DNA of 64,000 nucleotides. Source: Kushneria marisflavi (lineage in GTDB: Bacteria; Pseudomonadota; Gammaproteobacteria; Pseudomonadales; Halomonadaceae). The position numbers were made by a program, and so were the translations under genes. Of the stretch, positions 19,421 to 28,535 are shown piece by piece (within the stretch, counting starts at the first letter, position 1; each line of letters starts with the position of its first letter). The notes under the pieces were generated by a model. It ran no database searches, was not told where the DNA came from, and saw nothing but the letters and a program-made list of their open reading frames with translations. The stretch covers positions 2,790,001-2,854,000 of the forward strand of contig NZ_CP021358.1 of NCBI RefSeq assembly GCF_002157205.1, given 5' to 3'.

Positions 19421-21019
19421 CTATTTTCGTCGTGAGCTGCCCGGTACCGGGGCCACACCCGGGCCGGTGACCTCGCCGATCTTGTGCCATTCACGACCAT
19501 CGCGCTCGAGCAGGTCATGCGCGCCCTGTGGCCCTTCAGAGCCTGCTTCGTAGCCCTCGACGCTGTTGTCCTCGGCCCAGGCATCCAGGAAGGGCTGCAC
19601 GGCGCGCCAGCTGTTTTCAATGGTGTCTACACGCTGAAACAGCATCTGATCGCCGGTCAGGCAGTCATAAATCAGGGTTTCGTAGCCTGTGGCCGCCGGC
19701 AGGTCGAAGAAGTCCTTGTAGGCAAAGCCCATCTTGACGGTATCCATTTCGAGCTCAGGCCCCGGGCGCTTGGCCTGAAAATCGAACCACATGCCTTCAT
19801 TGGGCTGAAGCTGGATGATCAGCCAGTTGGAGTTCATGCTCTCCACATCCGTGCCACGGAACTGGGCGTAGGGCGCAGGCTTGAAGCAGATGGCGATCTC
19901 GGTATCGCGTGCGCTCAGGCGCTTGCCGGTACGCAGGTAGAAGGGCACGTTCACCCAGCGCCAGTTGTCGACCATCATCTTCATGGCCACAAAGGTTTCG
20001 GTGTTGCTGTCTTCGGCGACATCAGGCTCGTCACGATAGCCGGGCACATCGCTGTCATTGACGTTACCGGCACGATATTGGCCACGGACCGAGTTTTTTC
20101 GGACTTCTTCCCGCGGCCAGGGGCGCAGGGCGCCCAGCACCTTGGCCTTTTCGCTGCGCAGGGCGTCGGCACCGAAGGCCGCCGGCGGCTCGATGGCGAC
20201 CATGGCCAGCAGCTGAAAAAGGTGATTGGGGACCATATCGCGCATGGCGCCGCTTTTTTCGTAGAAATTGCCGCGCTTTTCGACGCCGACGGTTTCGGCG
20301 GCGGTGATCTGGATGTGATCGATATAGTGATTGTTCCAGAAGGGCTCAAACAGCACGTTGGCAAAGCGGGCGACCAGGATGTTCTGCACGGTCTCCTTGC
20401 CCAGAAAGTGGTCGATGCGATAGATCTGCTCTTCCTTCATGACCTCCAGTAGGCGGGCGTTGAGCGCCTTTGCCGATTCGAGATCGTGGCCGAAGGGCTT
20501 TTCCACCACCAGACGACGATAGCGGTTGTCCCCTTCCTTCATCAGATCGGCTTCGCCCAGCTGCCCGGCGATGTCACTGAAAAAGCGCGGTGCCGTGGCG
20601 CAGTAGAACAGTGCGTTGTCGCTGTCAGCCTGCTCGAGATGGCTTTTGATCTGCTCAAAAACGTCCGGTTTAGTGAAATCGCCCTGCAGATAGTGGAGGC
20701 GCTGGGCAAAATCCTGCCAGTGCTCTTCGTCGAGCTCCTGACCACCGCCTTCGGCGTGCCTGTCGGCAGCCTTGTCAGCGATAAAGTCCTTGAGATGTCT
20801 GCGAAAACTGTCGTCATCGTGCTCGGCGATGTCGACGCCGACAATGCTCATGCCGCGATCAAGCAGACCGTCGCGGTCCAGGTTGTACAGCGAGGGGACC
20901 AGCAGGCGCTTCACCAGATCGCCGCTGGCGCCAAAGATGAACATGGTGGTGTTGTCGGCCGGTGGGGGCGCCTTTTGTTGCTGCCCGTCCTTCTGATGCT
21001 GATGGTCGGTCTGGGTCAT
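19421..21019 (-). CDS. zwf: Glucose-6-phosphate 1-dehydrogenase
   Basis: A 532-aa enzyme that oxidises glucose 6-phosphate with NAD(P)+, the entry to the pentose phosphate and Entner-Doudoroff routes. The nucleotide motif is FIFGASGDLVKRLLVPSLYNL and the substrate/catalytic motif is YRIDHFLGKETVQNI near residue 200. VEKPFGHDLESA and WRWVNVPFYLRTGKRL are also typical. The N-terminus has a 20-residue Gln/Lys/Pro-rich extension. It is upstream of the chorismate mutase gene. pgl and edd are not adjacent. Confidence 0.96.
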   Translation of the reverse strand: MTQTDHQHQKDGQQQKAPPPADNTTMFIFGASGDLVKRLLVPSLYNLDRDGLLDRGMSIVGVDIAEHDDDSFRRHLKDFIADKAADRHAEGGGQELDEEHWQDFAQRLHYLQGDFTKPDVFEQIKSHLEQADSDNALFYCATAPRFFSDIAGQLGEADLMKEGDNRYRRLVVEKPFGHDLESAKALNARLLEVMKEEQIYRIDHFLGKETVQNILVARFANVLFEPFWNNHYIDHIQITAAETVGVEKRGNFYEKSGAMRDMVPNHLFQLLAMVAIEPPAAFGADALRSEKAKVLGALRPWPREEVRKNSVRGQYRAGNVNDSDVPGYRDEPDVAEDSNTETFVAMKMMVDNWRWVNVPFYLRTGKRLSARDTEIAICFKPAPYAQFRGTDVESMNSNWLIIQLQPNEGMWFDFQAKRPGPELEMDTVKMGFAYKDFFDLPAATGYETLIYDCLTGDQMLFQRVDTIENSWRAVQPFLDAWAEDNSVEGYEAGSEGPQGAHDLLERDGREWHKIGEVTGPGVAPVPGSSRRK

Positions 21020-21131
21020 GTCATCGCCTCATGCATGGCTTGCGTATGAAAGAGGGGCTGCGTGTCGTGCCCTTTCTATAAAGCGTAATGCAAATGCGAC
21101 GTTATGCCTCATCGTTGCTGGAAAGCGCTGA

Positions 21132-21944
21132 TCATGAACGCCGGTCGGGGCCTTTTTCGTCTTCGCCCGGCAGGGAGGGAGGACTGGACGTGTTGTGCAT
21201 TTGATCCAGCCGCTCGCGCAGCTCGCGTACCTCGCCGGTCAGCTCACGAATCTGATGATGAAGGGCGCGGGTCATGTCTCGCTGGGCGCGCGCCTCGCGG
21301 GATTCCCGTTCGCTGTCATCGGCAATGAAGATCGAGCTGATGTAGGCGGCAAAACTGCCGAACAGTCCTACGCCACCGATCATCAACAGCACGGCCACAA
21401 CTCTTCCCAGTGTGGTGACCGGATAATAATCGCCATAGCCTACCGTGGTAATCGTCACGATCGCCCACCACAGGGCGTCCTCGGCGGTTTCGATCGGGCT
21501 TGCCGGGTTGGGTCTTTCCACCATCAGCATGGTGATGGCCCCAAAGGCGACCAGCAGTACCGTGGCGGTCGCGGCCGAAGCGAACACGCCTTCGGCACGG
21601 TTGCGAAACAGGAGACGCCAGATCATCTCCATCGATTTGACTGCCCGCAGTACGCGCAGCACCTGTACCACACGAAACATGCGCGCGCCCTGAAAGAGGC
21701 CGGCCGGGATGCAGGCCAGCAGGTCAATCCAGCCCCAGCGCATATAGGCCAGCTTGCTCTCGGCGCGCATGAAACGCTGGCAGAAGTCGATGAAAAAGAA
21801 AAAACAGACGATGTAGTCCATGTACTGCAGCAGCCGGTTGAGTTCCGGCGGTAACGTCAGCAAAAGGCTGGCGGCCATGGCGCCGATCACATAGATCGAT
21901 AGCACCAGGATAAACAGCTGAAAGGGAGTGACGCGCTCTTTCAT
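21132..21944 (-). CDS. Voltage-gated potassium channel-like protein
   Basis: A 270-aa six-helix ion channel. The selectivity filter TVGYGD is at residues 167-172, preceded by a pore helix (EDALWWAIVTIT). The S4-like segment ARMFRVVQVLRVLRAVKSM (residues 88-104) carries spaced Arg/Lys. The C-terminus after residue 205 is a charged coiled coil (RDMTRALHHQIRELTGEVRELRERLDQMH). The ATG at 21944 is preferred to a TTG two codons upstream. Likely a Kv-type inner-membrane channel for potassium balance in saline conditions. Confidence 0.92.
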   Translation of the reverse strand: MKERVTPFQLFILVLSIYVIGAMAASLLLTLPPELNRLLQYMDYIVCFFFFIDFCQRFMRAESKLAYMRWGWIDLLACIPAGLFQGARMFRVVQVLRVLRAVKSMEMIWRLLFRNRAEGVFASAATATVLLVAFGAITMLMVERPNPASPIETAEDALWWAIVTITTVGYGDYYPVTTLGRVVAVLLMIGGVGLFGSFAAYISSIFIADDSERESREARAQRDMTRALHHQIRELTGEVRELRERLDQMHNTSSPPSLPGEDEKGPDRRS

Positions 21945-22013
21945 CGACAATATCCGCTACAGCAAAACGCAGGAAATCTCCTGACGCGCCCCTTGCGCGC
22001 AAGGAGAGAGGGA

Positions 22014-22970
22014 TTAACCGAGCCGGCAGGTCAGGCCTGTGGTCTCATCAAGCCCCAGATGGATATTCATGTTCTGGACGGCCGCCCCGGCGGCACCCTT
22101 GCCGAGATTATCCAGACGGGCAACCAGCGCCAGTCTCTCCTCGTTGCCAAAGACACACAAATCGACGCGGTTGGTATCATTGCAGGCCGTGACGTCAAAA
22201 AAGCCGCCATCAAGGACCTCACTGTCCTGCGCCGACATGACGTTCACAAAGGGCGCGCCGTCATAGTGCGCCTGCCAGACGCGGGTGATGCTTTCGGCAG
22301 TGGTGCCCTCGGGCAGATATGAGCGTTGAAGCGGGATATTGACCGACAGCCCTTTCAGGAAATGACCCACGATCGGGGTAAATACCGGGGCGTGATCAAT
22401 GCCACCGTGAATGCGCATTTCCGGCAGGTGTTTGTGGGCAAGTGTCAGGGCGTAGGGGCGCGGCGCATCCAGCGACCCATCGGTTGCAGCTTCATAGTCG
22501 GCAATCATCTTCTTGCCACCACCACTGTAGCCGGTCAGTGAAAAGGCCGAATAGGGGTAGTCCGATGGCAGAAGTCCGGCATCAATCAGCGGGCGTACCA
22601 GCATGATGAACGCGCTGGCATGGCAGCCTACGTTGGCAATGCGCTTGCTCTTGCGGATGCGCGTTCGCTGGCCCGGCGTCAGTTCCGGCAGGCCGTAGGT
22701 CCATGTCGGGTCAGTTCGAAAGGCAGTACTGGCATCGATCAGACAGGTATCGGGATTGTCGACCAGAGAGGCCGCTTCCCGCGAGGCTTCGTCCGGCAGG
22801 CAGAGAAAGACGACATCGGCCTGATTGATCAGACGTGCCCGCTCATCACGGTCCTTGCGGCGTTCACTGTCGATACGTAAAAGCTCGATATCATCGCGTG
22901 CCTGTAGATAGTCAAAAATTCTCAGGCCCGTCGTGCCTTCCTGGCCATCCACGAATACCCTGGATGTCAT
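22014..22970 (-). CDS. argC: N-acetyl-gamma-glutamyl-phosphate reductase, type 2
   Basis: A 318-aa NADPH-dependent reductase of arginine synthesis. The catalytic Cys lies in [19 protein letters not shown], the nucleotide motif is [17 protein letters not shown], and the substrate loops [17 protein letters not shown] and [14 protein letters not shown] are visible. The short length and the VDGQEGTTG start place it in the type 2 (short) AGPR group. GAGG lies 6 nt before the ATG. It is a single gene here, with no other arg genes adjacent. Confidence 0.94.
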   Translation of the reverse strand: MTSRVFVDGQEGTTGLRIFDYLQARDDIELLRIDSERRKDRDERARLINQADVVFLCLPDEASREAASLVDNPDTCLIDASTAFRTDPTWTYGLPELTPGQRTRIRKSKRIANVGCHASAFIMLVRPLIDAGLLPSDYPYSAFSLTGYSGGGKKMIADYEAATDGSLDAPRPYALTLAHKHLPEMRIHGGIDHAPVFTPIVGHFLKGLSVNIPLQRSYLPEGTTAESITRVWQAHYDGAPFVNVMSAQDSEVLDGGFFDVTACNDTNRVDLCVFGNEERLALVARLDNLGKGAAGAAVQNMNIHLGLDETTGLTCRLG

Positions 22971-23582
22971 GGTCTACCTCGCGTTGGAGTAATGGGTCGA
23001 ATCTGCTGGCAGATGTCATTGTACGCCTTCAGGACCGGCGTGCACCCGGACGGGAGCTTTGACCCGGGCAGGTCGTCAATGGATCACTATCGAGCGAGCA
23101 TAGGCTGGCGCCGATCCATGGTGCAACTGGAAGGGCCTGATCGGGAGGGGAGGCCATGTCAGGTGCCCCGATCTGAAGAAAGCATCAATCTCTCAGGTTG
23201 AAACAGGGCACCTTGAGCCCATGTTGTTGTCAGGATGGGTAGCAAAAAAGGTGGTCATCGCAATGGCAGTGGACAGTATTCGAAGGATGATTTGTCACTG
23301 ACGTGTAAACAGAAAGATCGGCGACTGATCTGAATATCCTCTTTTCGCCCTTGTGAATGATAAAAAACGCTGTCGGTTGTCCTCCTCGAGCATGTTTCTA
23401 ATTCATCATTTTTCATTCCTTTGTACGTCTTTGGCTCATGCGACTTGTGCCATTCGAATCCTTTGCGGTGCATTTTCGCAGTGATGAAGGCTAATGCGTT
23501 AATCAGACAGGAAGTGGCAGATACTGATGCCCATAATGTGATTATTGGTAGTAATAACGTAATGGAAGGTAATCATCACGAG
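22971..23582. other. Long AT-richer leader region between argC and the diguanylate cyclase gene
   Basis: About 610 nt with no convincing gene. The second half (about 23200-23580) is clearly less GC-rich than its surroundings. It holds a weak inverted repeat GATCGGG (23139-23145) / CCCGATC (23167-23173). A 72-codon minus-strand frame at 23255-23473 lacks a clear ribosome site. No promoter can be placed with confidence. Confidence 0.4.
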
Positions 23583-24878
23583 ATGAGTCATTGTCTGCCG
23601 CCGCCTGCTGACGACTGCCCGAGCATCGAGGCACTCGACAAGCTCAACATTGCAGCGCTGGTCTACCAGTGCGGCGAGCGCATTACGCTTGAAGGTATCA
23701 ACTGTTCGGCGCGAACCCTGCTGAACCATTTTGACACCATCAGGACGGATGAGCCCTGGCAATGGGTACCTGACGAAACGGACTGCCATCCTGTTCAGGA
23801 ATGGTGTCGTGATGGTGCGGCCACCGAGTGTGGACAGACGCCACGTGTCCGCTGGCTCCGCTTTAATGAATGCGGTCGACGCATGGCATTGAACCTTACC
23901 GGTTGTCGCCTGAAAAGTAAGGGGAAGGTTGCTCGCGTCATGCTGGTGCTGCAGGACTGTACTCAACAGATCGTTCAGCACGAAGAGCTCAGGCGTAGCC
24001 AAAGGTGTATCTCCAGCATCATCAATGCCACTCCCATGGGCATATGTGTGCTCACCGAAAATGGCCGCTTTGAAATGGTTAACCCGGCCTACTGCCGCTT
24101 TCATGGTTATGAAGAGCACGAGTTGATCGGCCGCCCCTTTTCGATGGTGGTGCCCTACAGCAGCCATCAGTATCTCCGGCGCCAGCAGCATGGCGCGATG
24201 GGTAGCCGTCATGGTCATGCTCAGCATTTCGGGGAGTGTGAGCTGGTGGCACGTCATGGCCAGCGTCATACGGTGATCGTCGAGAGCGTGCGTATTGAGG
24301 GGGAAGACGGCCGGCCTCGCGATGTGGTCTTTCTGGTCGATATCAGCGAGCGCAAAAAGCTCGAAATGGCGCTGGAAGAGAAAAACGTACGCCTTGAATA
24401 TCTTGCCACCCATGACGAACTGACCGGCATTCGCAATCGCCGGTTTGGCATCAGCAGTCTTGAGGCGGCGCTTGAGCAGGCCGAGCGCCAGGATCTGGAT
24501 ATCAGCGTTGCCCTGCTGGATATCGACCACTTCAAGCGTGTCAACGATGACCACGGCCATACCGTCGGCGATCAGGTGCTTCAGCAGTTTGCCGAGGTGC
24601 TGTCGCGCCAGCTGCGAGCCAGCGATATTCTGGTGCGATGGGGCGGTGAGGAGTTCATGCTGATCCTGCCGGGGATCGACGTTAGCGGCGCCTTTCAGGC
24701 GCTTGAGCGTCTGCGTCACTCTCTGGCGCTTGAACTTTTCAGCCCGAGCGGGCTTCAGGTGACCTTCTCGGCCGGCATCATCGATGCTCGCGGCATGAGA
24801 AGCAACGATCTGGTCGAAAGCGTGGATCAAAAGCTTTATCAGGCTAAGGGACGCGGTCGCGACCGAATCGTTTCCTGA
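23583..24878 (+). CDS. PAS-GGDEF diguanylate cyclase
   Basis: A cyclase that makes cyclic di-GMP from two GTP. Counting from ATG 23583 (431 aa), a PAS domain lies near residues 135-260 (SIINATPMGICVLTENGRFEMVNPAYCRFHGYEEHELIGRPF), then a linker coiled coil, then GGDEF. The active-site motif is GGEEF at 354-358, and the inhibitory I-site RASD is at 345-348, so product feedback is expected. It has no membrane segment. An in-frame ATG at 23484 is possible, but the stretch between is AT-rich, and only 23583 has GGAAGG (13 nt) upstream; the true start is uncertain. Confidence 0.88.
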   Translation: MSHCLPPPADDCPSIEALDKLNIAALVYQCGERITLEGINCSARTLLNHFDTIRTDEPWQWVPDETDCHPVQEWCRDGAATECGQTPRVRWLRFNECGRRMALNLTGCRLKSKGKVARVMLVLQDCTQQIVQHEELRRSQRCISSIINATPMGICVLTENGRFEMVNPAYCRFHGYEEHELIGRPFSMVVPYSSHQYLRRQQHGAMGSRHGHAQHFGECELVARHGQRHTVIVESVRIEGEDGRPRDVVFLVDISERKKLEMALEEKNVRLEYLATHDELTGIRNRRFGISSLEAALEQAERQDLDISVALLDIDHFKRVNDDHGHTVGDQVLQQFAEVLSRQLRASDILVRWGGEEFMLILPGIDVSGAFQALERLRHSLALELFSPSGLQVTFSAGIIDARGMRSNDLVESVDQKLYQAKGRGRDRIVS

Positions 24879-24976
24879 AGGCCGGGACAGTTTGAAGCGA
24901 CTCGACTACGTTTGCTTATAGGCAGGGTCAGGACCCGATCGGAGTCCGGATCATCAATGGCAAACGAGGGCGCGTC

Positions 24977-25483
24977 ATGAAAAGAGCTTTTTCCAGCGGT
25001 ATCCTGCTGGCCGTAGCAGGTTTGGCACTGGCAGGCTGCAGTCAGCAGCCGGAAATGTCGTCGGCACCGCAGGTCATGTCCGTGGCGGAAAGCTGGCAGG
25101 GCGTATTGCCATGTGCAGATTGCGAAGGGATTGATACCGAGCTGACGCTGGTGTCTTCCGGAATGACCGGTTTTGCGTCGACCTATACGCTCAAGCAGCG
25201 CTATCTGGGGACCGACGACCGGGCAAAGGTACAGACGCGTTCGGGCGACTGGGTCGTCACGCGCGGCAATCAGGTTGACCCACAGGCCGTGATTTATCGA
25301 CTTGACCCACAAGGCAGCAACAGCTGCATGAATTTTCAGGTCATCGGCAATGACCGGCTTCGTCAGCTGGATTGCAACGGCCAGCCGATCAATACCACGC
25401 AAAACATCGAGCTGCGCCACGTCGCTCAGCCGGTACGGCCAGCGTCGGGGTCTGCTGCTCAGTCCATGCCCTATAGCGGATAG
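24977..25483 (+). CDS. NlpE-like envelope lipoprotein
   Basis: A 168-aa outer-membrane lipoprotein precursor. The signal peptide ends LAGLALAGC, with the acylated Cys at residue 21. The mature part has WQGVLPCADCEGIDTELTLVSSGMTGFASTYTLKQRYLG, the NlpE N-terminal domain with its CxxC, known in E. coli for copper and surface stress signalling through Cpx. It lacks the C-terminal OB domain of E. coli NlpE, as many homologues do. GAGGG precedes the ATG. A terminator follows at 25525. Confidence 0.88.
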   Translation: MKRAFSSGILLAVAGLALAGCSQQPEMSSAPQVMSVAESWQGVLPCADCEGIDTELTLVSSGMTGFASTYTLKQRYLGTDDRAKVQTRSGDWVVTRGNQVDPQAVIYRLDPQGSNSCMNFQVIGNDRLRQLDCNGQPINTTQNIELRHVAQPVRPASGSAAQSMPYSG

Positions 25484-25524
25484 ATGCTTGGATCGAAGCC
25501 GAATATCGAGCATAAAACGGGCAT

Positions 25525-25554
25525 AAAAAAACCGGCCTGATGGCCGGTTTTTTT
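25525..25554. terminator. Bidirectional terminator after the NlpE-like gene
   Basis: Arms ACCGGCC (25531-25537) and GGCCGGT (25542-25548), flanked by A6 on one side and T7 on the other, so it can work on both strands. Confidence 0.9.
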
Positions 25555-25557
25555 ATG

Positions 25558-25577
25558 TCTGGCGGAGAGGGAGGGAT
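25558..25577 (-). repeat. Duplicated 3' end of tRNA-Ser
   Basis: The 20-nt string TCTGGCGGAGAGGGAGGGAT is identical to 25712-25731, which covers the CCA end, discriminator, acceptor 3' strand and part of the T arm of the intact tRNA-Ser gene 154 bp away. Each copy is followed, on the minus strand, by a GGCCGG-type terminator. It looks like the remnant of a tandem duplication or of a tRNA-targeted integration. Confidence 0.8.
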
Positions 25578-25675
25578 GGGTCTCGCTTCGCTCCGCTTGT
25601 CGGCGCTGCGCGCCTCGGCACGAACTCGAGGGCTCTCATCACCTCCCTTGAGAGGTCATTGCCTGTCACATACTC

Positions 25676-25705
25676 ACAAAAAAGCCGGCCAATGGGGCCG
25701 GCTTT
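25676..25705 (-). terminator. Terminator of tRNA-Ser(CGA)
   Basis: A 10-bp stem, AAAGCCGGCC (25681-25690) / GGCCGGCTTT (25696-25705), with A runs on the plus strand that read as a T run on the minus strand. It lies directly downstream of the tRNA. Confidence 0.85.
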
Positions 25706-25713
25706 TCCATATC

Positions 25714-25803
<90 letters not shown>

Positions 25804-25912
25804 GAAGGCGCCATATGGTACTGATGTCAGGATAAAAAGTCCATGCCCGAAAGCGTTCGCGCATGGTCCACCTGACCCACGATATCCTGATAGATCAACC
25901 GCTCAGTGCCGG

Positions 25913-26635
25913 CTAGACCTCGTCGAAATCGTCAAACCCACCGGCATCACCGCCAAAAAAGGCATTGTCATCCTGAAAGCCGCCATCGTCATAGGAAGCA
26001 TCGGACGGCGAGTCATAATCGGTCTGAGCAAACCCGCCCTGATCCATGCCGGGATCACCGCTGTCCATACCGCTTTGATCACCCTGATGGTCCGTGCCGA
26101 CCGGATCTTCGATGACATCAACAACTTCTTCGCTGTTGTGATGTCCGAACATCCCCATCAGCATATTGCCCAGCATCATGCCGCCGGCAACACCGGCCGC
26201 CGTTTGCAGGGCGCCTCCCAGGAAACCACCGCCGCCGCGCTTGGCATTGCCGTTAGCGCTCGGTGCCGGGCCGTTGGTCTGCCAGTTCTGACCGGGGCCG
26301 GAACCGGCCGCACGCCCCGAAAAGCTCGCTGACCGGCTGCGCTCGTCGGGACGTTCCTCGCGCTGATCGGCGCCGAAAATACCGGCCAGAAAGCCGCCAC
26401 TGCTGCGCTTCTCGCTCTTTTGTTTTTCCAGCGCTTCGATGCGAGCGTTAAGCCGTTTGATGGCCGCTTCCTGAACCACAATGGTCTGCGCCATGTAGTA
26501 GGGCGCACCGGGCTGGTCGCGAACGTGGGCATCAATGCGTGCCTGAGCCTGTGCATCCCGTTCGCCGGTTTGCGCTTCGGTGTCCTTCAGGCGGGAAAAC
26601 AGACTGTCGATCACTTCCTGTTCACTGCGTGCCAT
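25913..26635 (-). CDS. DUF2076-family protein
   Basis: A 240-aa protein. The conserved N-terminal half (MARSEQEVIDSLFSRLKDTEAQTGERDAQAQARIDAHVRDQPGAPYYMAQTIVVQEAAIKRLNARIEALEK) is the DUF2076 helical region. A Gly-rich segment follows (GGGGFLGGALQTAAGVAGGMMLGNMLMGMFG), then a very acidic Asp/Gly-rich tail. There is no signal peptide. AAGGAGA lies 7 nt before ATG 26635, so the longer frame from 26683 is rejected. The function is not known; members occur singly, as here. Confidence 0.88.
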   Translation of the reverse strand: MARSEQEVIDSLFSRLKDTEAQTGERDAQAQARIDAHVRDQPGAPYYMAQTIVVQEAAIKRLNARIEALEKQKSEKRSSGGFLAGIFGADQREERPDERSRSASFSGRAAGSGPGQNWQTNGPAPSANGNAKRGGGGFLGGALQTAAGVAGGMMLGNMLMGMFGHHNSEEVVDVIEDPVGTDHQGDQSGMDSGDPGMDQGGFAQTDYDSPSDASYDDGGFQDDNAFFGGDAGGFDDFDEV

Positions 26636-26706
26636 GGAATGTCTCCTTGTGCGAGGCATGAAAGCCGTCACAGCTTTGACCATCGTCTGACGTCATGGTG
26701 CCCGAT

Positions 26707-27372
26707 TCAGGTCTGATTGAGTGCATGCACCAGCGCCGGCAGGTCTTTCATGTGAAGCAGCTCATGCGCCCGTTCCGGCGTCTGCTCTTCTTCGGGAAAA
26801 TGGTTGATGTGGGCCACCTGCATGCCGGCGGCCAGTGCCGCCGTAATGCCAACGGGGGCATCATCGATGACCAGACACTCTTCGGGGGCGACCCCCATGA
26901 CACGAGCGGCATGTAAAAAGAGCTCGGGGTCCGGCTTGAAATGGCCTACGTCATAGGCTGAAAAAAGGTGATCGCCAAAAAAGCGGCCGAGCTTTGATAC
27001 TTCCATCGACTGGCGAATCTTGTTGAGTGGTCCATTGGAGGCCACGCAGCAGAGATATTCCGGCTGCAGAATGTCCAGTGATGCCTCAATGCCCTCAATC
27101 ACGATCAGGCTATCCTTGAGTCCTGCCATCAGGCGCGAGCGCATGCGCGCTTCGGCCTCTTTTTTCACTGTCTCGTCAACGGCACCGTGGCGCTGCTCGA
27201 GTTCCGCCACGATATGGGCATAGACCACGCCGCGAAATTCGTTCATATAATCGCTGGCACGAAAGGGCAGGCCGGCTTCGGGCAGCGTCTGTGACAGTAC
27301 CTCGGCGAGCAGGGGTTCACTGTCGACCAGGGTGCCGTCGCAGTCAAAGATCAGACATTTGAGTCTTGCCAT
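26707..27372 (-). CDS. HAD-superfamily phosphatase, YieH-like (6-phosphogluconate phosphatase group)
   Basis: A 221-aa HAD hydrolase. Motif I is FDCDGTLVDSE, motif II CCVASNGPLNKIRQSM, motif III Lys is HFKPDPELFLHAA, and motif IV is CLVIDDAPVGITAA. The SNGPxNKxxxSM and FSxYDxxxxKPDP stretches match E. coli YieH, reported to act on 6-phosphogluconate. It lies head to head with kdgK across 135 nt, which fits a role in sugar-acid phosphate balance. AGGAG precedes ATG 27372. Confidence 0.85.
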   Translation of the reverse strand: MARLKCLIFDCDGTLVDSEPLLAEVLSQTLPEAGLPFRASDYMNEFRGVVYAHIVAELEQRHGAVDETVKKEAEARMRSRLMAGLKDSLIVIEGIEASLDILQPEYLCCVASNGPLNKIRQSMEVSKLGRFFGDHLFSAYDVGHFKPDPELFLHAARVMGVAPEECLVIDDAPVGITAALAAGMQVAHINHFPEEEQTPERAHELLHMKDLPALVHALNQT

Positions 27373-27507
27373 GGGGTCTCCTGAATTCGTTCTCTCGGGA
27401 ACGTCGTGACGTTTGAAAGTATCGTTTGAAAAGTTTCGGTGTGGCTTGAGTCCTGACAGCTTCAGGTGCATCGTCGCAAAACACAATGCCGGAAAGGGAG
27501 AACCATC

Positions 27508-28434
27508 TTGTCATCAACCATCGCGCTCATGGGCGAATGCATGATTGAAATGCATGGCCGGCCGGGACACTCCGTCCATCAGACCTTCGGCGGCGACAGC
27601 TTCAATACGGCGGCCTATCTGGCGCGTCTGGCAGGTAACGACCTGAACGTGGAGTACGTGACGGCGCTGGGAACGGATGGATTCAGCCAGGCCATGCGCG
27701 AGCGCTTTGTTCGTGAAGGTGTTGGTGTCGATAACGTCAGAACCCTGGAGTCACGCCTGCCAGGCCTTTATTTCATCGAAGCCGATGACGCCGGCGAGCG
27801 GCGCTTCCACTACTGGCGAAGTGAAGCTGCGGCGCGTTTCATGTTCGATGGTGATGAAGGTGGTCAGCTGCTCGAGCGCCTGGCGCATAGTGACACGATC
27901 TATCTCAGCGGCATCAGCCTGGCCATTTTGACCGAGGAAGGACGTGAGCGACTGCTGGCGGGATTGCCGGGGATACGCGCGCGCGGCGTTAACGTCGTAT
28001 TCGATAATAACTATCGTCCCAGGCTCTGGCAGGACGTTGAAAAAGCCCGGCAGGCACATCAGGCGCTGCTGGCGCAGGTGGATCTGGCCATCGTCACCTT
28101 TGAAGACGATCAGGCCCTGTTCGGCTTTGAAACACCCGAGGCGCTGTTTGCGTTCTATCACGATCGGGGCGTCAGCGAAATCGTGATCAAGCGTGGAGCC
28201 GAGAGCTGTCTGATCGAGTGTGAGGGCATGCGCCATGAGGTGGCCGGTGAGCGCGTCGAGAAGGTGGTGGATACCACGGCAGCAGGAGATTCCTTCAGCG
28301 CCGGCTATCTGGCCTGTCGTTTGACCGGTGGGGACGTCGAGCAGGCAGCGCGCTGGGGGCACCGTCTCGCCTCGACCGTGATCGGCCATCGTGGGGCGAT
28401 CATTGAGCTTGAGCACATGCCCGAGATGCCCTGA
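27508..28434 (+). CDS. kdgK: 2-dehydro-3-deoxygluconokinase (KDG kinase)
   Basis: A 308-aa PfkB-family sugar kinase that phosphorylates 2-keto-3-deoxygluconate to KDPG, the last step before KDPG aldolase. The N-terminus IALMGECMIEM and FGGDSFNTAAYLARL, and the C-terminal anion-hole motif VVDTTAAGDSFSAGYLACRL, are those of KdgK. The start is TTG at 27508: AAGGGAG lies 7 nt upstream, and the next ATG (27529) would cut off the first beta strand. It completes the uronate route encoded at 31-39 kb. Confidence 0.92.
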   Translation: MSSTIALMGECMIEMHGRPGHSVHQTFGGDSFNTAAYLARLAGNDLNVEYVTALGTDGFSQAMRERFVREGVGVDNVRTLESRLPGLYFIEADDAGERRFHYWRSEAAARFMFDGDEGGQLLERLAHSDTIYLSGISLAILTEEGRERLLAGLPGIRARGVNVVFDNNYRPRLWQDVEKARQAHQALLAQVDLAIVTFEDDQALFGFETPEALFAFYHDRGVSEIVIKRGAESCLIECEGMRHEVAGERVEKVVDTTAAGDSFSAGYLACRLTGGDVEQAARWGHRLASTVIGHRGAIIELEHMPEMP

Positions 28435-28451
28435 CGTCTCTGAGCACGTGG

Positions 28452-28486
28452 ATAAAAACGGGAGCGCCCCGGTGGGGCGCTCCCGT
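28452..28486 (-). terminator. Terminator of dps
   Basis: A 13-bp stem ACGGGAGCGCCCC (28458-28470) / GGGGCGCTCCCGT (28474-28486). The T run is on the minus strand (GTTTTTATC), so it mainly serves dps rather than kdgK. Confidence 0.88.
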
Positions 28487-28535
28487 TGTCACATGACAGG
28501 TGCCGACGACATGGCCGGCAGCGCGATGTTGCGAC

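Noticed and set aside
23255..23473. Possible 72-codon minus-strand gene in the argC-cyclase gap
   Set aside because: No ribosome site, no recognised motif, AT-rich DNA with chance frames.
28458..28486. Terminator of kdgK
   Set aside because: The T run is on the minus strand, so it is assigned to dps; on the plus strand the tail is only TTGTC.
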